Assembly: GCF_011057975.1 (NCBI RefSeq)
Contig: NZ_CP049109.1
Coordinates: forward strand, 3,503,001-3,567,000
DNA length: 64,000 bases
Origin: Sphingosinithalassobacter tenebrarum
GTDB lineage: Bacteria; Pseudomonadota; Alphaproteobacteria; Sphingomonadales; Sphingomonadaceae
Reading direction: 5' to 3'
Shown: piece after piece, positions 16,956 through 25,955 of the stretch
Layout: the number at the start of each line of letters is the position of its first letter
Position numbering within the stretch: position 1 is the first letter of the stretch
The notes under the pieces: generated by a model
Databases searched by the model: none
What the model was told of the DNA's origin: nothing
Seen by the model: the letters and a program-made list of their open reading frames with translations, nothing else
Translations under genes and position numbers: made by a program

Positions 16956-17564
16956 TCAGAGCAGCCCGAGCCGCTCCAGTTCCGCGCGGAAATCCTCCGC
17001 CCCGGTGAACAGCACCGCGTGGATGCCCGCGTCGCGCGCCGCATCCACATTGGGCGGCGAATCGTCGACGAACACGGCGTCGGGCCCTTCGAGCCCGAAT
17101 CGGTCGAGCGCGAGCGCATAGATAGCGGGATCGGGCTTCACCATCCGTTCCTCGCCCGACACGACGATGTCGCGGAACGGCGCGAACACCGCTTCCTCGC
17201 GCCCGCGGAACGGCGGCCAGAATTCATGGCTGAAATTGGTGATGCCGAAAATCGGCACCTTCGCGGCATGGAGATCGGCGACGATTTGCGGCATGCCCGG
17301 CACCGGCCCCGGCAATTGCTCGTTGAAGCGCGGCCCCCAGGCGGCGATCAGTTCGGCATGCTGCGGATATTGCTGCGTCAGCTCCGCGCTGGTGTCGGCG
17401 AAATCGCGCCCGGCATCATGCTGGAAATGCCACTCTTTCGTGCAGACATTCTCCAGAAACGCGTCAAGCGCCTGATCGTCGTCGATCAGGCGCTCGTAGA
17501 GAGCTCTCGGCTCCCAGCGATACAAAACGTTGCCGACGTCGAATATGACCGCCGTCGGACGCAC
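16956..17564 (-). CDS. HAD-superfamily hydrolase (HAD-IA)
   Basis: A 202-residue HAD phosphatase-like protein. Motif I is VIFDVGNVLYRW, with the nucleophile aspartate. Motif II is the GITNFSH serine/threonine region, the motif III lysine is in MVKPDPAIY, and motif IV is FVDDSPPNVDAA. This set matches the YihX/2-haloacid dehalogenase-like group. The start is a GTG at 17564, 8 bp after the rpmJ stop, so the two genes probably share a transcript. Substrate cannot be predicted. Confidence 0.9.
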   Translation of the reverse strand: MRPTAVIFDVGNVLYRWEPRALYERLIDDDQALDAFLENVCTKEWHFQHDAGRDFADTSAELTQQYPQHAELIAAWGPRFNEQLPGPVPGMPQIVADLHAAKVPIFGITNFSHEFWPPFRGREEAVFAPFRDIVVSGEERMVKPDPAIYALALDRFGLEGPDAVFVDDSPPNVDAARDAGIHAVLFTGAEDFRAELERLGLL

Positions 17565-17572
17565 GCCGATGC

Positions 17573-17698
17573 TCAGCCCTGGCGGGCCTTGAAACGACGG
17601 TTGGTCTTGTTGATGACGTAGATGCGCCCGCGACGGCGGATCACGCGGTTGTTGCGATGCCGATCCTTGAGCGACTTCAGGCTGTTCACGATCTTCAT
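17573..17698 (-). CDS. rpmJ: 50S ribosomal protein bL36
   Basis: This 41-residue basic protein reads [17 protein letters not shown]... and ends NRRFKARQG. It is a large-subunit ribosomal protein of the longer bL36 type that lacks the zinc-binding CxxC...CxxxxH residues. It is typical for alphaproteobacteria, where the gene stands alone rather than in the spc operon. It precedes the HAD hydrolase gene with 8 bp between. The gap 17699-17901 holds no other feature I can support. Confidence 0.96.
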   Translation of the reverse strand: MKIVNSLKSLKDRHRNNRVIRRRGRIYVINKTNRRFKARQG

Positions 17699-17901
17699 GA
17701 CCGAGCTCACTTCTCGTAAAATTTATGGAATGCCGGAAAGAGGCGACCGCCTATAGTCGCGGCCGCCGTAAGTCAAGGCAAAGCGGCGGGACGGCGGCGA
17801 CGCGGATGGCGCGGAACCGACTCGGGCGCCACCGGGTTGAGCCCTTGCGAAAGCCGTTACGCCTGCGCCACAGACAAGGTGCGCCACAGAAAGGGACGCC
17901 G

Positions 17902-18498
17902 ATGAACCGCCTCGCCACCCTTGCCATTGCCCTTGCCGCGCTGGCGACCGGGGCGTGCACGACCAGCGGAATGAACCGGCTGCAGCCGGTGGACGCCACG
18001 CGCTATCACCTCGGCACGCCGATCCCGCAAGGCACGGTCACGATCGAACCGCTGTCGAGCACGCAGGAGATCAGCGTCGATTACCGGCGCTATGCCGATG
18101 CCGTCGCCGCGCAGCTCCAGTCGCTGGGATATACCCCGGTGCCCGACGGCAGCGAATCGGACTATGTCGCGGGCATCGCCTTTCGTCGCGCCGACGCGGG
18201 CGTGCTCCGCGAACGCTCGCCGGTGACGATCGGGCTGGGTGGCGGCACGTCGAGCGGCAATGTGGGCCTCGGCGGCGGCGCGAGCATCGGGCTGGGCGGC
18301 AAGGACCGGCACATCATCATTTCCGAATTGTCGGTGCATCTGCGCCGTCGCGGCGACGGCACCACCGTGTGGGAAGGCCGCGCGCAAACGCGCTCGCTCG
18401 ATGAAGTGCCCGAGACGCAGCCTTCGCCCGATCGACTCGCCGGGGCGTTGTTCAAGGGCTTTCCGGGAGAGTCGGGCATCACTATCACGGTGGAATGA
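17902..18498 (+). CDS. DUF4136-family lipoprotein
   Basis: A 198-residue predicted lipoprotein with signal MNRLATLAIALAALATGAC, so Cys19 is the lipidation site. The mature protein resembles DUF4136: a DYRRYADAVAAQLQSLGY helix, a YVAGIAFRRADAG strand, a glycine-rich middle (IGLGGGTSSGNVGLGGG) and WEGRAQTRS near the end. It overlaps the M14 peptidase gene by four bases. Envelope location fits, but function is unknown. Confidence 0.85.
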   Translation: MNRLATLAIALAALATGACTTSGMNRLQPVDATRYHLGTPIPQGTVTIEPLSSTQEISVDYRRYADAVAAQLQSLGYTPVPDGSESDYVAGIAFRRADAGVLRERSPVTIGLGGGTSSGNVGLGGGASIGLGGKDRHIIISELSVHLRRRGDGTTVWEGRAQTRSLDEVPETQPSPDRLAGALFKGFPGESGITITVE

Positions 18499-19613
18499 GT
18501 ATTCAGATCTGCGCCGCGTTCGACAGCGGCAACATCCGCCTGGTCGGGATCGAAGGCGACCGTGTCGACCTTGAGATCGTCAAGGATCATCAGTCCGACT
18601 TCTATCAATGGTTTCACTTCCGTGCGTCGGGCGCGAAGGGAAAGACCGTCACCTTCCGCATCGTGAATGCGGGCGGGTCGGCCTATGCGTTCGGCTGGCC
18701 GGGCTATCGCACGCGCGTTTCGATAGACCGGCAGCTGTGGCGGATGACCGACACCGATTACACAGACGGCGTCCTCACCTTCACCCATCGATTCGACAGC
18801 GACATCGCCTGGTTCGCCTATTTCGCGCCCTATTCGATGGAGCGTCATCATGATCTGGTGAGCCGGATCGCGCTGATGCCCGGCGTTTCGCATCGCGAGC
18901 TGGGGCGCACGCTCGACGATCAGCCGCTCGATTGCCTGACGATCGGCACCGGCGAAAAGCAGGTGTGGCTCTATGCCCGCCAGCATCCCGGCGAGAGCAT
19001 GGCCGAATGGTGGATGGAAGGCGCGCTCGAAAAGCTCACCGATCCCGCCGACACCGCCGCCAAGGCACTGCGCGAAAAGGCGACGCTGCACATCGTGCCC
19101 AACGCCAATCCCGATGGGTCGCGGCGCGGGCATCTGCGCACCAATGCGGCGGGGGTGAACCTCAACCGCGAATGGCATGCGCCGACGGCCGAGAAGAGCC
19201 CCGAAGTGCTCGCCATTCGCAATGCGATGGACGAAACCGGCTGCGCCTTCGCGATGGACGTGCATGGCGACGAGGCGATTCCGGCCAATTTCCTCGCCGG
19301 CTTCGAAGGGATTCCGAGCTGGACCGACGCGCAGGGCGAGAAATATTACGAGTTCGGCCGCCGCCTGACGGCCGCGACGCCGCTGTTCCAGCTCGAACAG
19401 GGATATGACAAGGCGGCGCCGGGCAAGGCGAACCTGTCGATGTCGACCAATCAGGTCGCCGAGCGGTTCGGCGCGGTGGCGATGACGCTGGAAATGCCGT
19501 TCAAGGACCATGATCCCAGCCCCGACGCCGAACAGGGCTGGTCGCCCGACCGGTGCAAACAGCTCGCCCATGCGTGCCTCGACACGCTGGCGGGATTCGT
19601 GGACGACCTCTGA
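18495..19613 (+). CDS. M14-family zinc carboxypeptidase (cytosolic carboxypeptidase-like)
   Basis: A 372-residue metallocarboxypeptidase. An N-terminal beta domain (about 1-125) with the CCP-type FYQWFHFRASG motif precedes the catalytic domain. Zinc ligands His164 and Glu167 are in ARQHPGES. Next come the substrate-binding VPNANPDGSRRGHLRTNAAG and NLNREWH. The third ligand is in MDVHGDE, and the catalytic glutamate is in LEMPFKD. There is no signal peptide, so it acts in the cytoplasm. It starts within the DUF4136 stop (ATGA) and ends one base into the GNAT gene, a tightly coupled trio. Confidence 0.92.
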   Translation: MSIQICAAFDSGNIRLVGIEGDRVDLEIVKDHQSDFYQWFHFRASGAKGKTVTFRIVNAGGSAYAFGWPGYRTRVSIDRQLWRMTDTDYTDGVLTFTHRFDSDIAWFAYFAPYSMERHHDLVSRIALMPGVSHRELGRTLDDQPLDCLTIGTGEKQVWLYARQHPGESMAEWWMEGALEKLTDPADTAAKALREKATLHIVPNANPDGSRRGHLRTNAAGVNLNREWHAPTAEKSPEVLAIRNAMDETGCAFAMDVHGDEAIPANFLAGFEGIPSWTDAQGEKYYEFGRRLTAATPLFQLEQGYDKAAPGKANLSMSTNQVAERFGAVAMTLEMPFKDHDPSPDAEQGWSPDRCKQLAHACLDTLAGFVDDL

Positions 19614-20068
19614 TGGAGATTCGGCAGGGCGGCCTCGATCATCCCGATGTGATCGCCCTGCTGGAGCTGCATTTCGCGGGCATGCTGGCAAATTCGCCGT
19701 GCGGATCGTGCCATTTCCTCGACCTGTCGGGGCTGGCGACGCCCGATGTGACGTTCTGGACCATTTGGGATGGCGAAACGCTGCTCGGCTGCGGCGCGGT
19801 GAAGGAAATCGCGCCCGATCACGGCGAGATCAAATCGATGCGGACCGCGCCCGCCGCGCTGCGCCGGGGCGTCGGGCGGAAGATGCTGGCGCATATCCTG
19901 AAGACGGCGGGCGAGCGCGGCTATGCGCGGCTGAGCCTGGAGACCGGAACGGGCGCGGCCTTCGATGCCGCGCATGCGCTCTATCGCGCGCACGGGTTCG
20001 AGGCCTGCGGCCCGTTCGGGGACTATGTGGCGAGCGAGTTCAATGTGTTCATGACGAAAGTGCTTTAA
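19613..20068 (+). CDS. GNAT-family N-acetyltransferase
   Basis: A 151-residue acetyltransferase with the GNAT acetyl-CoA motif LRRGVGRKMLAHILK (about 80-95) after EIKSMRTAPA. The C-terminal ALYRAHGFEACGPFGDY motif is also present. It resembles the YsnE/PhnO-type group. Translation is coupled to the M14 peptidase through TGATG. The substrate is unknown; a peptide product of the carboxypeptidase would be speculation. Confidence 0.9.
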   Translation: MEIRQGGLDHPDVIALLELHFAGMLANSPCGSCHFLDLSGLATPDVTFWTIWDGETLLGCGAVKEIAPDHGEIKSMRTAPAALRRGVGRKMLAHILKTAGERGYARLSLETGTGAAFDAAHALYRAHGFEACGPFGDYVASEFNVFMTKVL

Positions 20069-20210
20069 TTCCTCTCCCAGCTTGCTGGGGGAGGGGGACC
20101 GCGCTGCGCAGCAGCGTGGTGGAGGGGCGCCGCGTCAGCGGCGACTGCGTCGCCGGCCCCTCCACCATGCTACGCATGGTCCCCCTCCCCGAGACAAGCT
20201 CGGGGAGGAA
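20069..20210. repeat. Palindromic repeat element, family B, copy 1
   Basis: A 142-bp element begins TTCCTCTCCCAGCTTGCTGG and ends CCGAGACAAGCTCGGGGAGG then AA. Each end is itself a hairpin, and inner arms GGTGGAGGGG/CCCCTCCACC form a third stem. It fills exactly the space between the stop of the GNAT gene (20068) and the stop of the dienelactone hydrolase gene (20211). An inverted homologue occupies 57635-57780. It could act as a two-way terminator. Confidence 0.85.
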
Positions 20211-20933
20211 CTACGCGAAACATTCCTCGAGAAAACCGACCATCGCGCGCCAGCTGCGGCGGTCGGCGGATTCGACGTAATAGACGCCGCGTTCGACCAT
20301 GTCGGCATCCTTGTCGGTAAAGGCGTGGGCGGTATTGCCATAGGCATGGAGCTGCCAGTCGACGCCGGCATCGGTCAGTTCCTTCGCCAGCGCCACGGTC
20401 GCCTCGGGCGGCGCGATCGGATCGTCCCAGCCGTGGCAGACGAGCAGCTTCGCCACGATCGGCCCGCCATGCCCCTGCGGCGCGGGATCATAGACGCCGT
20501 GGAAACTGACGCCGCCGGCGAAGTCCGCGCCGCTGCGCGCCAGATCGAGCACGCATTTGCCGCCGAAGCAGAAGCCGATCGCCGCGACCCTGGTCGAATC
20601 GCCCTGCGGCATCGCACGGGCAGTTTCGAACGCGGCCTGCAGCCGTTCGCGCATCAGGACGCGATCATTGTTGAGCTCGTCCATATAGGCCGCCGGGTTT
20701 AGCGACTGACGCGTCGTGCGCTTGCCCTGCCCGTACACGTCGGCGCAGAATACCGCATAGCCGAGCGCGGCAAGCGCTTCGGCCTTTTCGAAATCGGCTT
20801 CCTTCAGCCCCAGCACATTGGGAAAGAGCAGCACGATCGGGCGCGGTCCCGCCGCGTCGGCATCGAACACCGCCAGCGCTTCGAAAGGGCCGCCGGGGCC
20901 GTCATGAACGATGGTCTGGCGTTCGATCCGCAT
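20211..20933 (-). CDS. Dienelactone hydrolase-family protein
   Basis: A 240-residue alpha/beta hydrolase of the dienelactone hydrolase type. The nucleophile Cys lies in the elbow AIGFCFGGKCVLDL, the acid in WDDPIAPPE and the histidine in GNTAHAFTD. An N-terminal domain from about residue 30 carries PIVLLFPNVLGLKEAD. The true substrate is often unknown in this broad family. The ATG at 20933 follows AAAGGAG, and a strong promoter with a palindromic operator lies just upstream. It is divergent from gpmA. Confidence 0.92.
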   Translation of the reverse strand: MRIERQTIVHDGPGGPFEALAVFDADAAGPRPIVLLFPNVLGLKEADFEKAEALAALGYAVFCADVYGQGKRTTRQSLNPAAYMDELNNDRVLMRERLQAAFETARAMPQGDSTRVAAIGFCFGGKCVLDLARSGADFAGGVSFHGVYDPAPQGHGGPIVAKLLVCHGWDDPIAPPEATVALAKELTDAGVDWQLHAYGNTAHAFTDKDADMVERGVYYVESADRRSWRAMVGFLEECFA

Positions 20934-20949
20934 ATCGGGCTCCTTTTGT

Positions 20950-20966
20950 ATTGCTATTATAACAAT
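20950..20966 (-). promoter_or_regulatory. -10 box within a palindromic operator, dienelactone hydrolase promoter
   Basis: The 17-bp interrupted palindrome ATTGCTATTATAACAAT covers 20950-20966. On the minus strand it contains a perfect TATAAT (20961-20956), 22 bp before the hydrolase start codon; the -35 region (TGGCAA at about 18 bp spacing) is weak. AT-rich palindromes placed on a -10 box are common operators for MarR/OhrR-type repressors. No such regulator is encoded next to it. Confidence 0.55.
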
Positions 20967-21091
20967 TGATCGCTTCGCCTTGCCACGGTCCGGGGATGCC
21001 GCGCAAGTTGCCCTGAGCGTAGCACGCGTTACAGAGGCGTCGAACCGATGTCCGCGCATCGCGGGCAGGCAGAACCAGACCGGGAGACTTC

Positions 21092-21778
21092 ATGCCCACG
21101 CTCGTCCTGATCCGCCACGGCCAGTCGGCCTGGAACCTCGAAAACCGTTTCACCGGCTGGTGGGACGTCAACCTGACCGAAAAGGGCGTCGCCGAGGCAC
21201 AGGCGGCGGGCGAGCTGCTCACCGAAAAGGGTTTCGATTTCGATCTCTGCTTCACCAGCTATCAGACGCGCGCGATCAAGACGCTCAACATCGCGCTGGA
21301 GGCGATGGGGCGGCTGTGGCTGCCGGTCGAGAAGGACTGGCGGCTGAACGAGCGGCACTATGGTGGCCTTACCGGGCTCGACAAGGCGGAGACCGCCGCC
21401 AAGCATGGCGACGAACAGGTCCATATCTGGCGCCGCAGCTTCGACGTGCCGCCGCCGCCGATGGAGCCGGGCAGCCCGTTCGATCTGAAGAAGGACCGCC
21501 GCTATGCCGGGATCGACATTCCCGACACCGAAAGCCTGAAGGACACGATCGCCCGCGTGCTGCCCTATTGGGAAAGCCGCATCGCGCCCGAGCTCAAGGC
21601 CGGCAAGCGCGTGGTGATCTCCGCCCACGGGAATTCGCTGCGCGCGCTGGTCAAGCATCTCTCGGGGATTTCGGACGAGGAGATCACCGGGCTGGAAATC
21701 CCGACCGGGCAGCCGATCGTCTATGACCTAGACGACGATCTGGTCGCGCAGGACCGTTATTATCTGAGCGAGCGCTGA
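21092..21778 (+). CDS. gpmA: 2,3-bisphosphoglycerate-dependent phosphoglycerate mutase
   Basis: GpmA interconverts 3- and 2-phosphoglycerate in glycolysis. The 228-residue protein starts [20 protein letters not shown], with the phosphorylated histidine in the RHGQS motif. It continues with [16 protein letters not shown] and the second catalytic histidine in [12 protein letters not shown]. Length is normal for the dPGM family. A small CCTTCCCTGCAAGGGGGGG inverted repeat at 21784-21803 follows the stop and may terminate transcription before purE. Confidence 0.97.
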   Translation: MPTLVLIRHGQSAWNLENRFTGWWDVNLTEKGVAEAQAAGELLTEKGFDFDLCFTSYQTRAIKTLNIALEAMGRLWLPVEKDWRLNERHYGGLTGLDKAETAAKHGDEQVHIWRRSFDVPPPPMEPGSPFDLKKDRRYAGIDIPDTESLKDTIARVLPYWESRIAPELKAGKRVVISAHGNSLRALVKHLSGISDEEITGLEIPTGQPIVYDLDDDLVAQDRYYLSER

Positions 21779-21884
21779 CAAGTTCCTTCCCTGCAAGGGG
21801 GGGAATACCCGACACCTCACAGCCATTGCCCTGCCCCGCGCACGCCATTAGGAGGCAATGCTTCCTTTTGCGGCACGGGCGGAA

Positions 21885-22370
21885 ATGAGCGAAGCACCTC
21901 TTGTCGGCATCATCATGGGCAGCACTTCCGATTGGGAGACGATGGCGCATGCCGCGAAGAAACTCGAAGCGCTCGGCGTGCCGCACGAATGCAAGGTCGT
22001 GTCGGCGCATCGCACGCCGCAGCGGCTGTATGACTATGCCAGCGGCGCGGCGGATCGCGGGCTGAAGGTGATCATCGCCGGCGCGGGCGGCGCGGCGCAT
22101 CTGCCGGGCATGGCGGCGTCGATGACGCATCTGCCGGTACTCGGCGTGCCGGTCCAGTCCAAGGCGCTCAAGGGGATGGATAGCCTGCTTTCGATCGTAC
22201 AGATGCCCGCCGGCGTGCCGGTGGGAACGCTGGCGATCGGCAATGCGGGCGCGGCGAATGCCGGGCTGCTCGCCGCATCGATCCTCGCCACCAGCGATCC
22301 AGCGCTGGCCGAGCGGCTGCAGGTGTGGCGCGCGGGCCAGACCGATGGCGTGGCAGAAAGCCCCGAATGA
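21885..22370 (+). CDS. purE: N5-carboxyaminoimidazole ribonucleotide mutase
   Basis: PurE rearranges N5-CAIR to CAIR in purine synthesis. The protein shows the class I signature [17 protein letters not shown] at the N-terminus. Next are [30 protein letters not shown] and [20 protein letters not shown]. The start at 21885 (161 residues) matches the family; an in-frame ATG at 21858 is preceded by GGAGG only 2-3 bases away and would add 9 residues. It overlaps purK by four bases (ATGA), so the two subunits of the pathway are coupled. Confidence 0.96.
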   Translation: MSEAPLVGIIMGSTSDWETMAHAAKKLEALGVPHECKVVSAHRTPQRLYDYASGAADRGLKVIIAGAGGAAHLPGMAASMTHLPVLGVPVQSKALKGMDSLLSIVQMPAGVPVGTLAIGNAGAANAGLLAASILATSDPALAERLQVWRAGQTDGVAESPE

Positions 22371-23440
22371 AGCCACTTCCGCCCGGAACCACGATCGGCG
22401 TTATCGGCAGCGGCCAGCTCGGCCGGATGCTGAGCGTCGCGGCTGCCCAGCTCGGCTATCAGACGCATATCTTCGCGCCGCAGAGCGGCCCGGCCAACGA
22501 TGTCAGCGCCGGGTTCACGCGCGGCGCCTATGACGACGAAGAGGCGCTGGCGGTGTTTGCCAGCCATGCCGATGTCGTCACCTACGAGTTCGAGAATATT
22601 CCGGCCGGTCCGATCGAGGCGCTGTCCAAGCACGTACCGGTCCACCCCTCCCCCGCCGCGCTGGCAGTGGCGCAGGACCGGATCGCCGAAAAGACCTTTG
22701 CCGAGAAGGCAGGCGGCAGGACAGCCCCGTGGCGCGCAGTGAACGGGCCGCGGGCGCTTGAGGAGGCGATCGCCGAAATCGGCTGCCCCGCGATCCTCAA
22801 GACGACCCGCTTCGGCTATGACGGCAAGGGGCAGGCGCGGCTGATGACGCCCGAGGATGCCCGGCACGCCTGGGAAGCGATCGGCGGACGCCCGGCGATC
22901 CTCGAAGGCTTCGTGAAATTCGACGCCGAATTCTCGATCGTGCTCGCGCGCGGGACCGATGGCAGCATCGTCACCTGGCCGGCGCCGAAAAACGAGCACA
23001 AGGACGGCATCCTCTCGCTCTCGACCGTGCCCGCGCCGAAGAAGATCGCCGCGCAGCATGACGAGGCGGTGGCACTGGCGAGCCGGATCGCGCAGGCGCT
23101 CGACCATGTCGGCGTGCTGACGCTCGAATTCTTCGCGTCCGCCGACGGCCCGATCTTCAACGAAATGGCGCCGCGCGTGCACAATAGCGGCCACTGGACG
23201 ATCGAAGGCGCGGTAACCTCGCAGTTCGAAAACCATGTCCGCGCGATCTGCGGGCTGCCGCTCGGCCCCACCGCGCTGACCGGCAGGAAGGTGACGATGA
23301 CCAACCTGATCGGCGAGGACGCACTACCCGAGAACGTCGCGCATCTGCTCGCGGAGCCGGGTGCGCATCTCCACCTTTACGGCAAGCACGAAGTGCGCGA
23401 GGGCCGCAAGATGGGGCATGTGACGCGCGTCACGCGCTGA
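22367..23440 (+). CDS. purK: N5-carboxyaminoimidazole ribonucleotide synthase
   Basis: PurK makes N5-CAIR from AIR, bicarbonate and ATP, feeding PurE. The 357-residue ATP-grasp protein starts with a dinucleotide-like fold ([18 protein letters not shown]). Further motifs are [10 protein letters not shown], the ATP-grasp stretch [15 protein letters not shown] and the metal site [19 protein letters not shown]. The ATG at 22367 within the purE stop is favoured over the longer frame. Confidence 0.97.
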   Translation: MKPLPPGTTIGVIGSGQLGRMLSVAAAQLGYQTHIFAPQSGPANDVSAGFTRGAYDDEEALAVFASHADVVTYEFENIPAGPIEALSKHVPVHPSPAALAVAQDRIAEKTFAEKAGGRTAPWRAVNGPRALEEAIAEIGCPAILKTTRFGYDGKGQARLMTPEDARHAWEAIGGRPAILEGFVKFDAEFSIVLARGTDGSIVTWPAPKNEHKDGILSLSTVPAPKKIAAQHDEAVALASRIAQALDHVGVLTLEFFASADGPIFNEMAPRVHNSGHWTIEGAVTSQFENHVRAICGLPLGPTALTGRKVTMTNLIGEDALPENVAHLLAEPGAHLHLYGKHEVREGRKMGHVTRVTR

Positions 23441-23454
23441 TACCTTCCCGTTCG

Positions 23455-23558
23455 TCAGACCTCGGCGATCCTCCCCAGCAAGGGGGAGCTGGCAGCCCGC
23501 ACCAGGGCGAGGGCTGACGGAGGGGTGGAATCCCCACGCCAGCGACTGCCCCCACCCC
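23455..23558. repeat. Putative palindromic intergenic repeat, family F
   Basis: The gap between converging purK and the CocE-type gene holds nested inverted repeats. Examples are CTCCCCAGCAAGGGGGAG near 23473-23490, and CGTCAG at 23454 matching CTGACG near 23515. Further GGGGTGG/CCACCCC arms end at the stop codon of the minus-strand gene. It resembles repeat families common in sphingomonad genomes, but only one copy is present here. Confidence 0.5.
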
Positions 23559-25463
23559 TCACTTCGCCACGGGCAGCAGCACCGCGCTCGCGCCCGGGCC
23601 GCCGCGCACGATTTCGATTGTCGCTTCCCGATAGTCCTGCGGCTCGGCGAACATGATGTTCGGAACATAGGTCTGCGGATTGCGATCGTAGAGCGGGAAG
23701 AGCGTCGACTGGATCTGCACCATGATCCGGTGCCCCGGCTTCACCGTGTAGTTTACCGTCGGCAGGCGGAATTTATATTCCTGCACTTCGCCCGCCGGGA
23801 TCGGCGAGGGATCGGAGAAGCTCTCACGATAGCGACCGCGGAAGATGTCCATCGCGATCGGCAGCTGATAGCCGCCCATCTCCGGCTTTTCGGGATAGAT
23901 GGACGGATAGACGTCGATCAGCTTGACGATGAAATCGCCGTCGGTGCCCGTCGTCCGGGCATGGATGTCGGCGATCGGCGCGCCTTCGAGCTTCACTGCC
24001 TCGGTCAGCACCGGCGTCTGATAGGTGAGCACGTCCGGGCGCGCTTCGGCGAAACGCTGGTCCTGCACCAGCCAGGTACGCCAGCGGTCGTTGGCCGCCG
24101 GGATCGGGCGGGTGAGATAGGGCACCGGCTTGGCGGGATCGGAGACATAGCTGTCCTCCCCCGTCGCCGGCCGGCCGAAGCCCAGCCCCATATCGGCCTG
24201 CAGATAGAGCGGCGTCAGCGTCTTCGCGCCCGGCCATTGCGCGAACCGGTCCCAGCGATCCTCAACCGGATCGTAGAGCATCGCCGCGGGCATCGGCTGC
24301 GCCATTGGCGTGCCGCGTAGATAGTGGTTGAAGAAGGGGATCAGCACCTGTTGGCGGAATTCGGCGACGGTATCGCCGCGAAAGGTAAACGGCCCCATTT
24401 CCCGCCCCGAGCGATTGATCTGGCTGTGCCACCAGGGGCCGATGACGAGATGGTTGTTGGCGCCATGCCCCGCCTTTGTCAGCGCTTCCCAGGCATGGAC
24501 GGCGCCATAGATATCCTCCTGGTCCCACATGCCCTGCAGCCAGATGGTGGGCACGGTCGAGGGGCGTTCGACGAGCAGCTTGTCGACTGCCTGCAACTGC
24601 CAGAAGGCGTCATAGGCGGGGTGCGCCGACAGTCGCTGCCACCAGGGAAGCCGATCGATGCCATGCGCGCGCGCCATCGCGCCCGCCGAGCCGGCTTCGA
24701 GGAAATTCGAATAATCGTCATAGCCGGTGCGGACCATGCCGCTGCCGCGCCCCTTCGCGCCCGACTGGCTGGCGAAGAAATCAAGGTTGAGCTGGCGGAA
24801 CGCGCCGTAATGGAACCAGTCGTCGCCCATCCAGCCGTCGACCATCGGACTTTCGGGAGCCGCGACCTTGAGCGCGGGATGCGGATCGAGCAGCGCCATC
24901 GTGACGGTCCAGCCGTCATAGGAAGAGCCGATCATCCCGACATTGCCGTTCGATTCGGGCAGGTTCTTCACCAGCCAGTCGATCGTGTCCCAGGCATCGG
25001 TGGTGTCGTCGGTATCGCTGGGATTGAGCGGCCCGCGCGGCGGGCGCGTCATCACATAATCGCCTTCCGAGCCGTATTTGCCGCGCACATCCTGCCAGAC
25101 GAGGATATAGCTGCCGTCGGCCCAGTCGATATTGCCCGACCATACCGCGGCGCGCATGTCCGGGCTGTTCGAGGCGATCGGGAAATTGGCGTTATAGGGC
25201 GTCCGCTCGAGCAGGATCGGCAGGTCCCGCGCGCCCTTGGGGATCATGATCACCGTGTGGAGCGACACGCCGTCGCGCATCGGGATCATTTCCTCGCGCG
25301 TCACATAGTCGTCTTGGTCGCCCGGCTGCTGCCAGTCGGCGGGGATGTCGCTGCCGGTCTGCACCATGTCCGGCGTGACCTGCGGCGCGTTCTGCGCGGC
25401 GGCCGGAAAGGCGAGCGTACAGGCGAGAAGCGCGACGAGCGTGGAACCAGGCAGCTTGCGCAT
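23559..25463 (-). CDS. CocE/NonD-family (S15-type) exported hydrolase
   Basis: A 634-residue exported serine hydrolase of the CocE/NonD, X-Pro dipeptidyl-peptidase-like family. A signal peptide (MRKLPGSTLVALLACTLAFPAAA) is followed by the alpha/beta hydrolase domain. It has RTPYNANFPIASNS, YILVWQDVRGKYGSEGDY and the nucleophile elbow GMIGSSYDGWT. A cap region comes next, and the C-terminal jelly-roll ends RIMVQIQSTLFPLYDRNPQT. Known relatives cleave esters, beta-lactam side chains or peptides; the substrate here is open. Confidence 0.92.
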   Translation of the reverse strand: MRKLPGSTLVALLACTLAFPAAAQNAPQVTPDMVQTGSDIPADWQQPGDQDDYVTREEMIPMRDGVSLHTVIMIPKGARDLPILLERTPYNANFPIASNSPDMRAAVWSGNIDWADGSYILVWQDVRGKYGSEGDYVMTRPPRGPLNPSDTDDTTDAWDTIDWLVKNLPESNGNVGMIGSSYDGWTVTMALLDPHPALKVAAPESPMVDGWMGDDWFHYGAFRQLNLDFFASQSGAKGRGSGMVRTGYDDYSNFLEAGSAGAMARAHGIDRLPWWQRLSAHPAYDAFWQLQAVDKLLVERPSTVPTIWLQGMWDQEDIYGAVHAWEALTKAGHGANNHLVIGPWWHSQINRSGREMGPFTFRGDTVAEFRQQVLIPFFNHYLRGTPMAQPMPAAMLYDPVEDRWDRFAQWPGAKTLTPLYLQADMGLGFGRPATGEDSYVSDPAKPVPYLTRPIPAANDRWRTWLVQDQRFAEARPDVLTYQTPVLTEAVKLEGAPIADIHARTTGTDGDFIVKLIDVYPSIYPEKPEMGGYQLPIAMDIFRGRYRESFSDPSPIPAGEVQEYKFRLPTVNYTVKPGHRIMVQIQSTLFPLYDRNPQTYVPNIMFAEPQDYREATIEIVRGGPGASAVLLPVAK

Positions 25464-25545
25464 GGGCGACCTCTTTAGGCTGTGGCGACGCCCGTTGATA
25501 CGCCTCCGGCAACGCGAAGCAAATCGGCGACCGGTGCACGATACG

Positions 25546-25584
25546 GAAAAGGCCCGCCCCGGCATGACCGGAGCGGGCCTTTTC
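25546..25584. terminator. Intrinsic terminator
   Basis: The hairpin GGCCCGCCCCGG...CCGGAGCGGGCC is bounded by AAAA on the left and TTTT on the right, so it can stop transcription from either side. It lies between the small gene at 25628-25930 and the CocE-type gene, both on the minus strand. A further CCTCCCCTGGAAGGGGAGG hairpin lies at 25602-25620. Confidence 0.75.
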
Positions 25585-25627
25585 GTGTGCAACACGTTCC
25601 TCCCCTGGAAGGGGAGGAACCGTGCGA

Positions 25628-25930
25628 TCAGCTTTTGCGCACGCCCGTCAGCGGGAAGCTGCCGAAGGCGCCGGCGGTTACCTTGCCTTCCATCGAATCA
25701 CCGTCGACCGTCGCTTCGCAATCGAGCGAGAGCGGCATCGGCACGGTGATGTCCATCTTCCAGGTGAGCGTGTCGCCGTCGACCTTGCCGTCCTTGACTT
25801 CGGCCGAGCCCATCGCGCCGTTGAAGTCGCCGGTGAAGGTGTCGCCCGAGCTGACGACGGTCAGCGTCGCCTTCTGATCGCCCATCGGCGTCTTGGCGAC
25901 CGTTTCCCAGCTTCCGTCCACATTGGCCAT
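25628..25930 (-). CDS. Small beta-rich hypothetical protein
   Basis: A 100-residue soluble protein without signal peptide. Alternating hydrophobic and polar residues with many glycines (GSWETVAKTP, ATLTVVSSGDTFTGDF, LTWKMDITVPMPLSL, ATVDGDSMEGKV) predict a small beta-barrel or lipocalin-like fold. The family is unnamed to me. It begins 25 bp after the M16 peptidase gene with a good ribosome site (GGAGAG), so it is probably in the same operon. Confidence 0.75.
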   Translation of the reverse strand: MANVDGSWETVAKTPMGDQKATLTVVSSGDTFTGDFNGAMGSAEVKDGKVDGDTLTWKMDITVPMPLSLDCEATVDGDSMEGKVTAGAFGSFPLTGVRKS

Positions 25931-25955
25931 TTTGAAACTCTCCAGTTGGGGCTTG

